Part shown: in pieces, positions 9,398 to 22,800 of the stretch | Layout: every line of letters begins with the position of its first letter | How positions within the stretch are numbered: the stretch's first letter is position 1 | Source: Dichetophora obliterata | Lineage: Eukaryota; Arthropoda; Insecta; Diptera; Sciomyzidae | Assembly: GCA_963920525.1 (NCBI GenBank) | Contig: OY986435.1 | Span: forward strand, 273,102,848 to 273,166,847 | DNA length: 64,000 bases | Reading direction: 5' to 3' | The notes under the pieces: generated by a model | The model's input: only the letters and a program-made list of their open reading frames with translations | The model's database searches: none | Told to the model about the DNA's origin: nothing | Made by a program: the position numbers and the translations under genes

Positions 9398-11825
9398 CCC
9401 CCCGTCAAACACATATTCTGAAACCTTCGAACAAACACATATGCCTGGCCAGAACCCTATACGTTTTTATGCATTTGTATGGCAAAAAGGGTACCGTAAC
9501 TTTGAATTTCTAAGTATGCTCGTTTATTATTTTTATATATATGTAGCTATCTAAAGTAAAAAAATTTTTATTCATTTTGTGGAATGCATGAAAAACAAGT
9601 AAAATCAACTTTAGAAAGTTGTTGGCACACAGGATTAGTGCATTTGGTGCAGTAAAAACGTGTCTTCCTACGCAGCTTTTCGTCTTGCGTGGCACAAATT
9701 CTTCAATCTTTTCTGGAATTCAGTGTACTAGGGCCGCTTTGTTGGTTAGGCAGCATGTTGCTAGGAATATTCAACGGCCTTCCAAAGAAAGATTCAATGG
9801 CCAAACGGGTTGAATGTTGTTCCAAAATATGGTTGTTGTTCATGCGATTTTCAGTATTAGCAAGCACCAATTGTATACGCAGCGTGTTCAAGAATATTCG
9901 TCGCTTCTCTTTTCTGGTTCCTTCTGTATTTTCATTGCATATGATGTAAGCGGCTAATTCCTTGACGTCTATCATGTTGCAAAAATATGCTAATGGCTAA
10001 CGTCTGGTTGACCATTTTGTGGAGTAATGTGTTATCATTTGGTCCATCGTATCAACGCCGGCCTTTGTTGGATTGTAAAATAATATAGCTTCCGGTTTCT
10101 TTGCTACGCCTTCAACTTTCTCGGTGTAGTGCACAGTGGATAGTAGATTTACTGCTTTGTTCTTCTTAGGAACGTAGCTGCACAGTGATAAAAGGTTATC
10201 ATAGAAACCGAACACAGATGAAAGCACTGGCCGTTTGCTGTCTTTTTTCACTTCTTTGGGAAGACACCTTTTGTTGGATCTAATGGTGCCAACGCATGCT
10301 AGTCCAATCGACGAAAGACGTTTAGGTGCGTCTAATGTTGTAAAGAAGTTATCAGCAATAATAGTTCTGCCGCTGTTGGCGTATAGATTAGCCAAACTCA
10401 TGAGCACATTTTCGCCTTGGTTTGTCTCTCGTTGTTCTCCCTCTTTACCAGTGTACAGTTTTCCTTGTAACGGATATTTGGTTTTCGCATCTCATGCCGA
10501 CCATACTTTTATGCCATACTTTGCGGGCTTTGATGGGATGTATTGCGTGAACTTTGTGCCACGGTATGGAAATAGCTGCTCATCGATGGTTACACTTTCG
10601 TATGGTTCAAAATTACTGGCAAGATTGGTATTCAAGAAGTTCCATATGTCGCGAATGGGAGCAGTTTTGTCGGTTTGTTGACGAAATGCGCGCGTACGAC
10701 TATCGTCAAATCGAATACAGGGCATCAAAGTAACAAATCGTGTATAAGACATGGCAATAAAAGCGTCAAGCTCAACATTTGTGGTGTGCAGTTTGCATGT
10801 TCTGCGTTCCATTTGCGTGTAACTTTTTCTCCATATAGATTTGTTTGTGTTACGATGATAAACGTAATATTTGGTGAAAAGAAAAGCTTGAACACCTCAA
10901 GCGGAGTGGTCAGGTTTGTTTTTGGTCCACCTCTGAAACGCATGATGTGCTGGCGGAATCTCACTGTAGCGGGTTCAGCTGTACTCCACTTGGTACCATA
11001 TTTTCCAAGCAAAAAACTGTCTGCAGCTTGAGTTGGTGCATTCTCACTTTCTTCTTCGGATTCTTCATCGCTGTCGAATATTTCATTTGCTTCAATTTCC
11101 AATTCATATTCAATGTCCGAGGCGTCATCTTTGGGCACAAAATCTGTGTTTTCACCGCTTTGGTCTTCAAATAAATTTAGTTCTTCGTCTGCTTCTGTGT
11201 GAAGTGCGAAATCACGCTGTAACGCTGATAATAGTTGTTGTTGGAAATTATCAGTAAGGCTGCCTGTACGCAAGCGCGTATTGTACACAAATTCTAAATC
11301 CTCTGCCATAACAATAGTAATAAATTCACTTCAGTTTCCGCACGAAAAAATTTATATTTCGAACTGTCGATGTTGTATGTTCAGCATTCAATAATAAACT
11401 AAATGAACTCAAAACCAAAATCACGAACGAAGGAAAGAAATAAGAGAAAAATAAACACAACAACTACCTGGAAGCAAACATCTGCATTGAATTCACATAA
11501 GAACAACCCAAAATATAAAAAAATATCTGGAAACAACAATCTGCATTGTATTTGCAGAAAAATAACCCAAAATGTGTATAACAATAATTTATTTCATACA
11601 AATTGTATAGCGGTCTGGCCAGGCATATGTGTTTGTTCGAGGTTGAATTTTTTTGCAGTTTTCTTCGTGTTGGAACGATATTTTAGATTTTTTTTTTTTA
11701 ATAGAAAGCCAACAATATTTTAGGCGGGTACCAGGAAATACAGGTATCTACCTAAACTTGAAGTATGTTTAATTAACGCTTAAAAATTAAATATGTCTGG
11801 CCAGAACCATGTGTTTGTCTAAGGG
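9398..11825 (-). mobile_element. piggyBac-like transposon, complete but decayed
   Basis: 2,428 bp flanked by TTAA (9394-9397 and 11826-11829). The ends share CCC...GTCAAACACAT / ATGTGTTTGTCTAAGGG. A second, subterminal inverted pair reads CGAACAAACACATATGCCTG near 9428 and its reverse complement near 11611-11640, so the spacing differs at the two ends, as in other piggyBac elements. It holds one transposase gene on the minus strand. It is distinct from the small piggyBac MITEs of this window, whose ends differ. Confidence 0.88.
9568..11309 (-). pseudogene. piggyBac-like transposase pseudogene
   Basis: Starts with ATG at 11309 and runs about 580 codons, the normal length for a piggyBac transposase. 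The N-terminus is acidic (EEESEE cluster). The DDE domain keeps all three expected Asp residues: TIDEQLFPYRG, TIIADNFF and VDTMDQM. The end carries a Cys-rich zinc-binding motif (YCTKCTNPVCQQ), then a stop at 9568-9570. It is dead: at least one frameshift falls near 10790-10830, and three in-frame stops lie at 10492-10494 (TGA), 9997-9999 (TAG) and 9703-9705 (TGA). The reaction would be cut-and-paste transposition at TTAA. It is the only gene of the element at 9398-11825. Confidence 0.9.
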
Positions 11826-12104
11826 TTAAAAGGATTGTGTGAATGCGTGAAGCTATGGGCTTGTTCGAGTCTCAATAACTGCAGTAATATTGCACAACAT
11901 ATCAAAATATCACATTCGATACAAAAATCTTGCAACTATTGCAAAAGTCAAACCTTCTAGTGAGTAGAAATTAGGCATTTGATGCGCGCACAATGCAAGA
12001 ACCCGGTAACATGAATATTGTTACTGGGGCCGAATTACAGCATCCGTGATGGAGCAAAATTGTACAAAATTGATAGGCACTTGTCTTATCGTGCCCTTCG
12101 TAAT

Positions 12105-12935
12105 TTTGCTCGATCACGTGATCAATTTGGTTTCTGGTTTCTTGATAAGGGAAAATCCAGGTGGCTTTATGAATATTGAGATGCTTGAATCTAGTGCTAC
12201 TTACGACCATGTTTTGTGCTGCGCCGAAGTCAGCCTCATTCCGTTATCGGAGGTGTTGTAGTGGAGGCTGAACTTTCCGACTGTTGAACCAAAAATATTT
12301 TCCTTGCCCACCTCAGCGTTGAAGTAACCAAGCATGATTTTTGATGTGTGAATCGCAGGACGTGGGGCCGAAGTCTCTTGCCAACTATAAATCAGCATAC
12401 AAAAACTCGTGCCTATCCGCATGGCCGCTTTAGTAGATATCACAGAGTGCATGACAAATGCAACCCAGTCCCTTCCATCGCATTTCTTGGATAGCTGTGA
12501 TATCAGCTTTGTATCTTTCCAAGACATCAGTCAGTTTGATAGGGGCACCTCAAAAATTAAGAGTTCGGACATTCCGGGTGCATATCCTTAAATCATTATG
12601 AGTTTTTCGTCATCGTCTTCAGTTTTGGGGATTATTTTTTTTTATTCTTATATGTTTTTATATTTTTTTTTCTATTATTTTTCTTCTATTCTTATATGTT
12701 TTTATCAAAATTGTTTTTTACGGTTGGACTTCAAACCCGACGCACAATCTGTTTGAAGTCTAGGGGACCCGCCGCTCAGATTAGCGGCCAAACAGACGGT
12801 TGTCAGTTTTGACGTTGCCCAGGAAACACCACGTGGAGGTTTGAGTCGACTTGACAAGGATTATGCTGGCCTCGTCAGGTAGAGACAGTCATACATGTTA
12901 CCCTGCAAAGGTTCACCTCCGGTTTCCCATGCTAG
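12105..12935 (-). pseudogene. 5' fragment of the RTE-like LINE (antisense copy)
   Basis: Read on the minus strand, this matches the 5' leader (12935-12720) and endonuclease region (about 12605-12105) of the LINE at 17588-22375. It has ADITAIQEMRWKG-like and FNAEVGKENIF-like blocks. About 160 bp between the TPVNER region and the GDFN motif are deleted relative to the longer copy, and an AT-rich segment separates leader and ORF. It stops abruptly after the QIDHV motif. It lies just downstream of the dmt-like gene and is non-functional. Confidence 0.75.
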
Positions 12936-13524
12936 CTATCTAGTCGAAATAAAATTAAATGAAACTGTCGGAATGAAAAATTTTCAAGAGACGTGACTAC
13001 ATTCGTTTTACAAAATAACTTTATGATACCGAACATATAGTGTCACTAAGTACCTTGTTTTTCTGCGAGGGGCATCTACCAGAGAACTACCCAAGCTGCT
13101 TGTTTTCCATCTTAAGCTAATTATTAAAAAACATGTTGATACAACCAACCCACTGAAGTAATAAAATATGTTTCTCACAGATTCAACCAACCAAAATAAA
13201 GTAATTGTAGGTGTTGTTTTTTGTTGAATTAATCAATAATTCATCTATTTCATATTTTACTTACGCTAATAATAATGACGCCATGAGAACATAAAACTAA
13301 TAATAGAATTAAATAAAAAATATTAATTTGAATCAAATTAGGCTCTTAAAAGGAACAAAAATAGAATATAAACAAAATTATGTTTTAAACAAAAAATATA
13401 GAAAAAAATAATATTTAAAATATGTTTTCATAAATAGCAGATAAACTACGAAAGAGGTACAACTCACAATTTTCTTTTTGTAAGAAAATCAATTTACTCT
13501 TAAAACTTCTATGTTTTTCGTTCT
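12936..13524. other. AT-rich sequence downstream of the dmt-like gene
   Basis: No further feature seen. The probable 3' UTR of the dmt-like gene ends just inside the right edge. Confidence 0.4.
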
Positions 13525-13530
13525 TTTATT
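13525..13530 (-). promoter_or_regulatory. Candidate poly(A) signal of the dmt-like gene
   Basis: AATAAA on the minus strand about 72 nt beyond the stop codon at 13603. It is the first such hexamer after the stop that I see, so it is the likely end of the last exon. Confidence 0.45.
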
Positions 13531-13602
13531 TTGCTTCGATTTGTCCTTTTTTATAATAACTTTGAGGAAATTTTCTCACATTTACCGAAAATGTTCTAAT
13601 AA

Positions 13603-13869
13603 CTATTCTATGATAAGCTCGTACTTATCAACTTCTTTGCACATACTATTAAATTCATTCATAAAAGAATTAAGTTCCACGTTATCTTTATTATCTTTTT
13701 TGTGCTTTTTGTTCTTATTTTTTACTTCCAGCTCCTTACTTGTTTCGGAGTGATCTTTTTGATGTGCTTCATCGTCATCACAGGATTCATCGCTGTCAAG
13801 AAACATAACAAAGTCATGCCTTAACTTTCGCTTTCGTTTGTAAGGTCTGACATATGTGCGAAGATAGTC
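13603..13869 (-). CDS. dmt: dmt-like exon 5 (last exon, sororin C-terminal domain)
   Basis: Acceptor TTAATTAACAG ends at 13870; coding begins in phase 0 with DYLRTYVRPYKRKRKLRHDF and runs 88 residues to a stop at 13603-13605. It has an acidic patch (DSDESCDDDE), a Lys-rich linker, and an end (MNEF...EVDKYELIIE) that resembles the terminal helix of vertebrate sororin. Intron 4 before it is about 10.8 kb. Confidence 0.8.
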   Translation of the reverse strand, partial: DYLRTYVRPYKRKRKLRHDFVMFLDSDESCDDDEAHQKDHSETSKELEVKNKNKKHKKDNKDNVELNSFMNEFNSMCKEVDKYELIIE

Positions 13870-16800
13870 CTGTTAATTATTAATGAGAATTGCATTATTA
13901 AGATATAATATACATAAAATGAAATTAAAAAATATTTGAGTATTTTACACTGTACGTACACATAAATATAATTTGAATGGCTTTACACTGTTTCGTCCAG
14001 AACAAGCTAGCTGGACAAAATTATTTTATTACGTTTTTGTACTTATGTATGGGTTCAAAATAAACAAAAAATTGTACTAGAGGGGGAGGTCGGATATGCA
14101 CCGTTCACCAGCTGGTAAACATTTCATCGCCTCCTTTACCCACGAATTTGGATTTTTTTTTAAATCTATAACAATGCTATATTTCAGACGGTGCACAGAT
14201 ATTTATTATATTACTTAACAAGCTTGAAGCGAAAACTTGAAATTCTTTTAGAATAATAAATATAGTTTTAAGTTAACTTATTGGAAAAAAAGCATTGTAA
14301 ATCGAATTATGTTTAAAAAGACTCAATAAATTAATTTATATTCAGACGGTGCACAGTGAACTGTTTGGCCTATTTAGAAGGAATTAAATCTGATAATTTG
14401 AAATTTGGGATTTAGGTTATTGAGTGGCATATATTCATACAGATAGACCGTATAGGCGGCCGTAGCCTAGTGGGTAGAGTGCGTGGCTCCTAAGCTAAAG
14501 AACCTCGGTAGCCCAGGTTCAATTCCAGCTCAGACAGAAAGTTTTTTCAATTGAATTAATTTTTCTATTCGGTCGTCACCTCCCTGCAGACAATGGCAAA
14601 CCTGAGAGTACAAATTGCCATGTAAAAACTTCTTGAGAACATAAGCCGTTCGGAGTCGGCATAAAACACGTAGGTCCAGTTCTCGGTCATTTGTGATCAA
14701 ACATTTAATAACACGCACAACGCAATTGATCAATATAAGCTAGGTCAAAGCTCATCCAAGGACTGAAATGGCCAGTTTATATTTTTTTTAGTACACCAAA
14801 AATTATGTTATCCATTATTAATGTTTTTGTTGGATACGCTCGAATTACCAACAACGGTAATTTTTTACATATTCCAGGTGGAATTTGATCCCTCCTTGTA
14901 TGTTCTCGTATTAACTTTTAATAATTTATTAAAGTTTATTATATTTACTTAATATTTTAAACATTCTTAGGTTTGGCAAATTTTGGCAACCTTCTCTTTC
15001 AAGGGGAATTCGGTTCTAACACGTTAGTTTTTGTAGTTTTATGTATTTTGCTGTGCATTACCACAGCTACCACACAATTCTTCAGTATTTTATTGTAATG
15101 TAAATTATTTTGAGTGCAAATATACACTAATTCAATCACTCGTTCTTTCCCTCCATCCTGTTACGCCCTTCCTTCAAAATTACTGTTGATTTATTTATAA
15201 ATCTATGGCAATAATTATTCGATTTGTGCAATACAAGAAAGTCATCCAGAGTGGACAAGAACAGGGATCTTTTTTAAATGTTATTGATATCTTCCGATCC
15301 TTGAACACTAAACGTACCGGACCACTTTTTGCATTATACGATTTCATTTTTCCTCTGGCTACTACTATGCATTTCTTATATTCTTAATAATATGCATTTG
15401 ATATTCAAAAAGTCATAAGTTGAGCTGACGAAACCGAAATCAATATATTTGTATGTTTAAATGGTTGAATCCGGTTAAATGACCGGGTCGGCACCTTTAG
15501 TGTTAATGAATTTGTATCCACAAATTCCTTCAACAAAGCATAAATCTATGTCTTCTGATATGCTAAAATTTGTTATAATATATCCAATTTCTACAGAGGA
15601 AAACGATTCTTTTGATTCTGATTCAGACAGTGCGTAATATTGGAAATTTTTCTCTATGCTTGTGTATAAAAATAAATGTCTCTTCAATTTGAATTAAAGT
15701 ACTTTATGAACTGAGTTTTTATTTTATATTGCTTCAATAGAAAAAAAAACTAGAATTAAATTACATTTTAATAGTTAAATAATCGTATAAGCTCCATAAA
15801 AAAACTGTTTAAATAAAAATTAAAATTATTGCAAAAAAATTAGCTTTTTACGTAAAAATTTCACTTTTTCTTTAAAATAAGAATTTCCCACCCGTTTTTA
15901 TTTGTACAACCAAAATCGTAGCACTCATAAAACGAAATTCAACACTGAAATTATCAAAGTTGAATGAGTATTTATAAGTAGAAAATAAAACTTAAGTTGA
16001 AATTGCTTATGTAAAAGTGAAAATTAACAAAAATGTGAAAAGTTAACAAAAGTTACATTATTTTTAAAGGAAATTTTACAAGAAATTATTATTTGTAAAA
16101 AAAAGAAACTTTAACGAATTATTTTTCTTTTAAATTAACTTATAAACATTGAATTTTTTTACAAAATTTGCTCTGAGATACCAAATAGTTCTATTTGTAA
16201 CACAAATCTCTACTAGTGTTGCATATCATTAGAAAGGTTATGAAATTATCTTCCTAAAACGTCTTTGCATAAAGCTTCACTAAAAAAACTTTCGTTGCAA
16301 GAGCATTTTTAGTGAAACAACCTTCGGAAAACACAAAATTAGCCCATAACTCCGGGGGTCAGAATAGACCCAAACTTCCATTGCATTTTTTGCTTGGTTT
16401 TGCATCCCCTATTGTTTTAAATCATAAAATAATTTTTTCCGTCTAACTTGTATGGGACGGACCACTGTGCGGTATTGGTCATATTAGACTTAAATTAAGC
16501 AATTTAGTTTGTATGTTTACTGTAGGCAAATGGACCAAAAATGAGCGTGGTCGAACTATATATACGCCCAATTTGTAGATTGTAGATTTTTTTGAGTACG
16601 AGATGGTTTAGAAAAATATGTTGTCACACGCTTTTACCGACCATAAATTAAGAAAAATGCAAGCGTTCCATTTTTGTTTGTAATCTTGCCAAAAATGTTA
16701 TATTTATTTATTTTTTAGTCTAGCTTAAACAGGCTTAACTTTTCAAAATGTTTGGTGGATAATCCCATTCTTGGATTAACTTCCATTTATTTATTGAAAA

Positions 16801-19800
16801 TATGTAATCTAACACAAGAACAAAAAAAGAAATGTAATTGCGAGAGTATGCGAAAAGATAATGGTATCTAAAGAAAGTAAAAAATTAGCTTTTTAAAAAA
16901 AGTTAAAAATATGTGAATAACAGTAAGCTCCAGCCTTAAAAAATTAGAAATATAAATAAAATATATAATACTTTATTACGACTTAAGTTTGCAAAACTCT
17001 ATTAAAAAAAGGCGCTAGGAAACTTTTTATAGAAGTTTATTTATAGACCTTTTTATAGAAGTTTATTTATAGACCTTTTTATAGAAGTTTCACGTAAATC
17101 CTTCAAGGATCATCTCATACTCAGTATTATGGCACGTGATGCTTAAGAATTAGTGCTAGTATCTTTACCCTAAATTTAATCTGTATTATTAATTGTTCTG
17201 TAATATAATATGTGGCGGGCGTAGCCTAGTGGGTAGAGTGCGTGGCCTCTAAGCTTAAGAACCGCGGTAGCCCAGGTTCAATTCCAGTTCAGATAGAAAG
17301 TTTTTTCAATTGAATTAATTTTTCTGTTCGGTCGTCACCTCTCTGTAGACAATGGCAAACCTCAGAGAGTAAAAATTGCCATGTAAATCTTCTTGAGAAC
17401 ATAAGCCGTTCGGAGTCGGCATAAAACACGTAGGTCCAGTTCTCGGTCATTTGTGATCAAACATTTAATAACACGCACAACACAATTGATCAATAGAAGC
17501 TAGGTCAAAGTCCTTCCAAGGGCTGAAATGGCCAGTTTATTTTTTTATTATTTTTTTAATATAATATGTAAATTACAATTTATCTTTGTTAAATATTTTG
17601 GGAATCTGGGGGGCGAACCTTTACAATGTAACATGTCTGACTGTCTCAACCTGGCGAGGCCAGCATAATCTTTGTGAAATCGCCTCAAGTCGACTCAAAC
17701 CTCCATGTGGTGTTTCCTGGGCTACGTCAAAACTGACAACCGTTAGTTTGGCGGCTAATCTGAGCGGCGGGCCCCCTAGGCTTAAAATAGGTTGTGCGTC
17801 GGGTTTGAAGCCCACCCGTAAAAACCCATTTCAATGAAAACAACTTAGAAAAGAAGAAAAGTGATCCCCAAATCTGATGACGACTTCCGCAAACGAAAAA
17901 CTGATAATGATTTACGGATATGCACCTGGAATGTCCGAACCCTTAATTGGGAAGGTGCCTCTATCCAACTGACTGATGTCTTGGAAAGATACAAAGCTGA
18001 TATCACTGCTATCCAAGAAATGCGATGGAAGGGACAGGGTTGCATTTGGCATGCACCCTGTGATATCTGCTACAGCGGCCATGCGGAGAAGCACGAGTTT
18101 GGATGCGGATTTGTAGTTGGCAAGAGACTACGGCCCCACGTCCTGCGATTCACACCTGTGAACGAACGACTTGTCATAATCTGCATCAAGGTTAGATTTT
18201 TCAATATAAGCCTAATATGTGCGCACGCTCCGACAGAAGACAAGGACGATGAGATCAAGGAAATTTTCTACGAGCGCCTTGAAAATGCTTACGAGCGCTG
18301 CCAATCGTGATTGGTGACTTCAACGCTAAGGTGGGCAAGGAAAATATTTTTGGTCCAACAATCAGAAAGTTCAGCCTCCACGACAACACTTCCGATAACG
18401 GAATGAGGCTGATTGACTTCGCCGCAGCACGAAACATGGTCGTAAGTAGCACTAGATTCAAGCATCTCAATATTCATAAAGCTACCTGGATGTCCCCTGA
18501 TCAAAAAACCAAAAATCAAATTGATCACGTTTTGATCGACGGAAGGCACTCTTCCAGTGTATTGGATGTACGCATGATCCGTGGTGCAAACATTGACTCG
18601 GATCACTATCTTGTTGCAACCAAGATCAGTACACGTCTGTGCGCAGCTAAGAATACACGCAACCCTACACAGAGAAAGCTAGACGTCGACAAGCTGCAAT
18701 CGAAACAGACAGCCGATGCTTTCGCAACTCGACTCTCACTCCTGCTTCAAAGCACACCTCCAATCGATGATATATGCGCGCAGTGGACACACATTTCCAA
18801 CTCCATGCGTGCGGCTGCTGAAGAGGTGATTGGCTACCACCGCCCTCGCCGAAACCAGTGGTACGACCAAAAGTGTCACGACGGCACTGCAGAGAAAGAC
18901 GCCGCATACAAAGCCACCCTGCAGCCACCCTAAAGAAAAGAGGAGGGAAGAGAGACGTATTTTCAGGCGGAAAAAAGAGAGGCAGAAAAGCGCGAGCAGG
19001 AGAAGATTGAGATGTATGGTGACAGGAATGAGGCCCGAAAATTTTTCCAAAAAATAAATAAGCCTTGCCGATGGCTTTAAAACCGGGGCCTCTTCCTGCA
19101 AGGATGAAAACGGGAACCTAGTGACAGATTTACACTGACGTTATGGAGGGAACACTTCTCTAAGCTTCTAAATAGCGACGCTGACAACAATCCAGCCAAT
19201 AGAGATGATATTCCGGAAACCCCAATTTCGGATGATAGCGTCGAGGTTCCGCTGCCCGACTATGATGAAGTTCTGACAGCTATAGCTCGGCTTAAAAATA
19301 ACAAAGCCGCGGGAGCTGATGGCTTACCTGCTGAGCTGTTTAAGGCCGCGTTCATAGTGGACGCTTTGGCTGAAGCTGATGCATAAAGCTGCTTTGTCAA
19401 GCTTTTTTTGATCATAGTGAACGCTTATTCAACGCTGCATAAAGTAGCTTATTGAGCTTATGTTCATAGTGCGCGCTTTATGCTTGTGGCTGATATGCTT
19501 TGTTTTCATTTGTCTCTTTGGAAAATAATGCCCACAGTTGCGTTATGCAAAGTAAATTTTTTTGTTTAATGAGTATGTAGATTCGCGATGATCACCAATG
19601 AAAGACCAAACCAAACAAAATTTCAAAGGAACTTGAAAACACAAAGCATAACAACGGTGGAAAGTTCAGCACAAAAAGTACCCAAGAAGTAAGCAAGAAC
19701 AACGAAAACTATGTAAACAAACGAGATAGAATACACAAGTGCATAAAACTAAAAAGCACCACAACGCAACAACACAACAACAACACAACAACGGTTAAAA

Positions 19801-22800
19801 CTTCTGCACAAAAAAATCAAAGAAAATATTGGGTGTATTTCTTTATTCATTCCGGATAAAGGAGAGAACGAATAGAATAGATTGTTGTTTATCCAGAACA
19901 GAATGAATAAAGAAATAGTATTGGAAAAGAAAGAACATTTTGTTTTTATTAAAACCAGAAACATATTTTTCGTATTTAATTAAAGACAACAAATACACCA
20001 GATAAAATTAAAAAAAAATAAAAATGCAACAAAGCAATCTAAAACATATAGGCTGTATTTCTTTATTCATTTCAGATGTTCGGAATGAATGTTTTTGTTT
20101 CTTTATTCAGTTTTGATTATCCGGAATATTCTTTTTGTATTTCTTTATTCTTACGGAATATTCCGAACGCGTTCTTTTTATACTATCAGCTAAGGTAGAA
20201 TATAAAGAATATTCCTTGTATGTGAGGTTATATTCGATTGTTTGAAGTAAAACTTCGTTAAATGAAAATGGAAAAAATTTTTACATTAAGGGTGTATTTC
20301 TTTATTCATTCCGGATAAAGAAGAGAATGAATAGAATAGATTGTTGTTTATCCAGAAAAGAATGAATAAAGAAACAGTATTGGAAAAGAAAGAACATTTT
20401 TTTTACTAAAACCAGAAACATATTTTTCGTATTTAATTAAAGACAACAAATACACCAGATAAAATTTTAAAAAATAAAAATGCAACAAAGCAATCTAAAA
20501 CATTTAAACTAAAAAATTTTTCCATTTTCATTTAGCGACATTTTACTTCAAACAATCGAATATAACCTCACACACAAGGAATATTCTTTTTATTCTACCT
20601 TAGCTGATAGTATAAAAAGAACGCGTTTGGAATATTCCGTAAGAATAAATAAATACAAAAAGAATATTCCGGATAATCACAACTGAATAAAGAAACAAAA
20701 ACAGTCATTCCGAACGTCTGGAATGAATAAAGAAATACAGCCATTGTTAACAGGCAAAATAGATAAACATGTGCCGAATAGCATTTTAAAAATGCTCTAC
20801 AACAAAGCATACAAACAAAATTATTTTTCTGTGTGAGCAAGCGAGATGGAAATATAAGCGCTGAAAAGCATTTGAAATTAAGCTTTATGCTAGCTTTATG
20901 CTGGCACTATGTACACTTTGAGCTTTTTCCATATGATTATACACAAAGCGTTTTTCAGCTAAACCTCTCGGCTAAGCTAAAAGCGTTTACTATGAACGCG
21001 GCCTAAGAACGGAGGCGAAGCTCTACTTAAATGCATTCACGAGCTTCTATGCAGAATATGGTCGGAAGTATGCATTCCGAACGATTGGAATCTCAGTGTG
21101 CTCTGCCCAATCCACAAGAAAGGCGATCCCACTATCTGTGCCAATTACCGTGGGACAAGCCTTCTTAATATCGCATATAAGGTCTTGTCGAGCGTTTTAT
21201 GTGAAAGATTGAAGCCAATTGTAAACAAACTGATCGGACCTTATCAGTATGGCTTCAGACCTGGAAAGTCCGCCATCGACCAGATTTTCACGCTACGACA
21301 AATCTTGGAGAAGACTCAAGAAAAACAAGTCGACACCCACCATCTTTTTGTCGACTACAAAGCCGCCTTCGACAGCCCAATAAGGAAGCACCTGTACTCC
21401 ACCATGTCTGAATTTCGTATTCCTGCAAAACTAATACGACTTTGCAGGATGACACCTCTCCCCACCATTTATTACCAATCGAGGTTTCAGACAAGGTGAT
21501 TCCTTATCGTGCGACTTTTTCAACCTAATGATGAAAAAGATCATCCGAGCTGCTGATCTGAGACGTAGTGACATCGATATCATTGGCCATAATACGCGTG
21601 AAGTCAGTGCAACATTTTCCAGATTAGAAAGAGAGTCATGTCGAATGGGTGTGGCAGTAAATGCAGATAAGATGAAATACTTGGTGTCAACAAACAAACA
21701 GTCCCAGCGTCTTGGAACCCACGTCACAGTTGACAATACCTCCTTCGAGGTTGTAAAGGACTTCGTTTATCTGGGATCCAGCATAAACTCAACCAACGAC
21801 ATCAGCATTGAGATCAAACGAAGAATAACTCTTGCCAACAGGTGTTACTTTGGGCTCAGTAGGCAATTGAGAAGCAGAGCCCTCTCTCGACGAACGAAAA
21901 TCACGCTCTATAAATCTCTCATCATGCCCGTCCTACTTTATGCATCACAAACCTGGACGCTGAGCAGTTTAGATGAAAAGACTTTAGAAAGCATTCGAGA
22001 GAAAGATTCTTCGTAAGATCTACGGACCAATCTGCGTCAATGGCGAGTACCGAATACGGTGGAATGATGAACTGTATGAGCTGTACGCTGACATCGAAAT
22101 AGTCAAGCGCATTAAAATCGAGCGGCTTCGCTGGCTTGGTCATGTTCAGTGCATGAAAAACGATGCTCCAGTGAAGAAAACATTAGATTCGGTACCCAGC
22201 GGCGGTCAACGCAGAAGAGGACGACCGCATCTTCGTTGGAAAGACCAAGTAGAGGACAACCTGGCGAAGCTTGGAATTTCCAAAAGACAGAAATGGCTGG
22301 CGCAAATTCTTAGATGAGGCCAAGACCGACATACGGTTGTAGCGCAAACTAAGTAAGTAAGTAAGTAAGTAAGTATATATTTTAAATAATTTTCGAACTT
22401 GTCATATATTGAGTTACTTAGTTAAGTAATAATTAAGCATCATTGTAAATATATATATAATTTATGTGGTCTATAAGAGCATGTACTCTGTTTAATAAAG
22501 AATAAATTAAATGAAATGAAACATCGCCCAATGAAAAAATCCTCAAAAACAAAAAATCACCTAAAAATAAAATTAAAAATCGCCGAAAAATTTATTAGGG
22601 TAAATTAAAAATCACCCAAATGAAAAATGGTCCGAAAATAAACTTAAAATCACAAAAAAAAAAAATTACCCAATATTAAAATAATGCTTCAATGTTGTAT
22701 TATTAACAAGAACAATTTAACAAAAATATATTAATCATTAAATTACAGCAAAAAACGACAAGTATAAAAATTAAAATGACCAAAAAAAAAATTAAAAATT

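Larger units (their letters stand above)
17588..22375 (+). mobile_element. RTE-like LINE, interrupted and decayed
   Basis: A non-LTR retrotransposon in order: a leader (17588-17860) also present at 12720-12935, endonuclease (17861-18933), linker and start of RT (to 19343), a nested MITE (19344-21003), the rest of RT (21007-22320), and a tail of repeated GTAA (about 22345-22375). A short tandem-repeat tail rather than poly(A) fits RTE-type elements. The family name is tentative. It lies in intron 4 of the dmt-like gene, antisense to it. Confidence 0.82.

Noticed and set aside
9510..9695. Separate small gene on the minus strand
   Set aside because: It is an out-of-frame shadow of the C-terminal zinc motif of the piggyBac transposase, which is read in the neighbouring frame.
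14461..14525. tRNA gene
   Set aside because: A- and B-boxes are present, but cloverleaf arms are poor, and the same sequence with a 330-bp body recurs at 17214 with a target duplication. It is a SINE.
15475..15687. 70-codon minus-strand frame as an extra dmt-like exon
   Set aside because: Exons 4 and 5 already join in phase 0 with conserved sequence on both sides; this frame has no convincing acceptor and donor pair.
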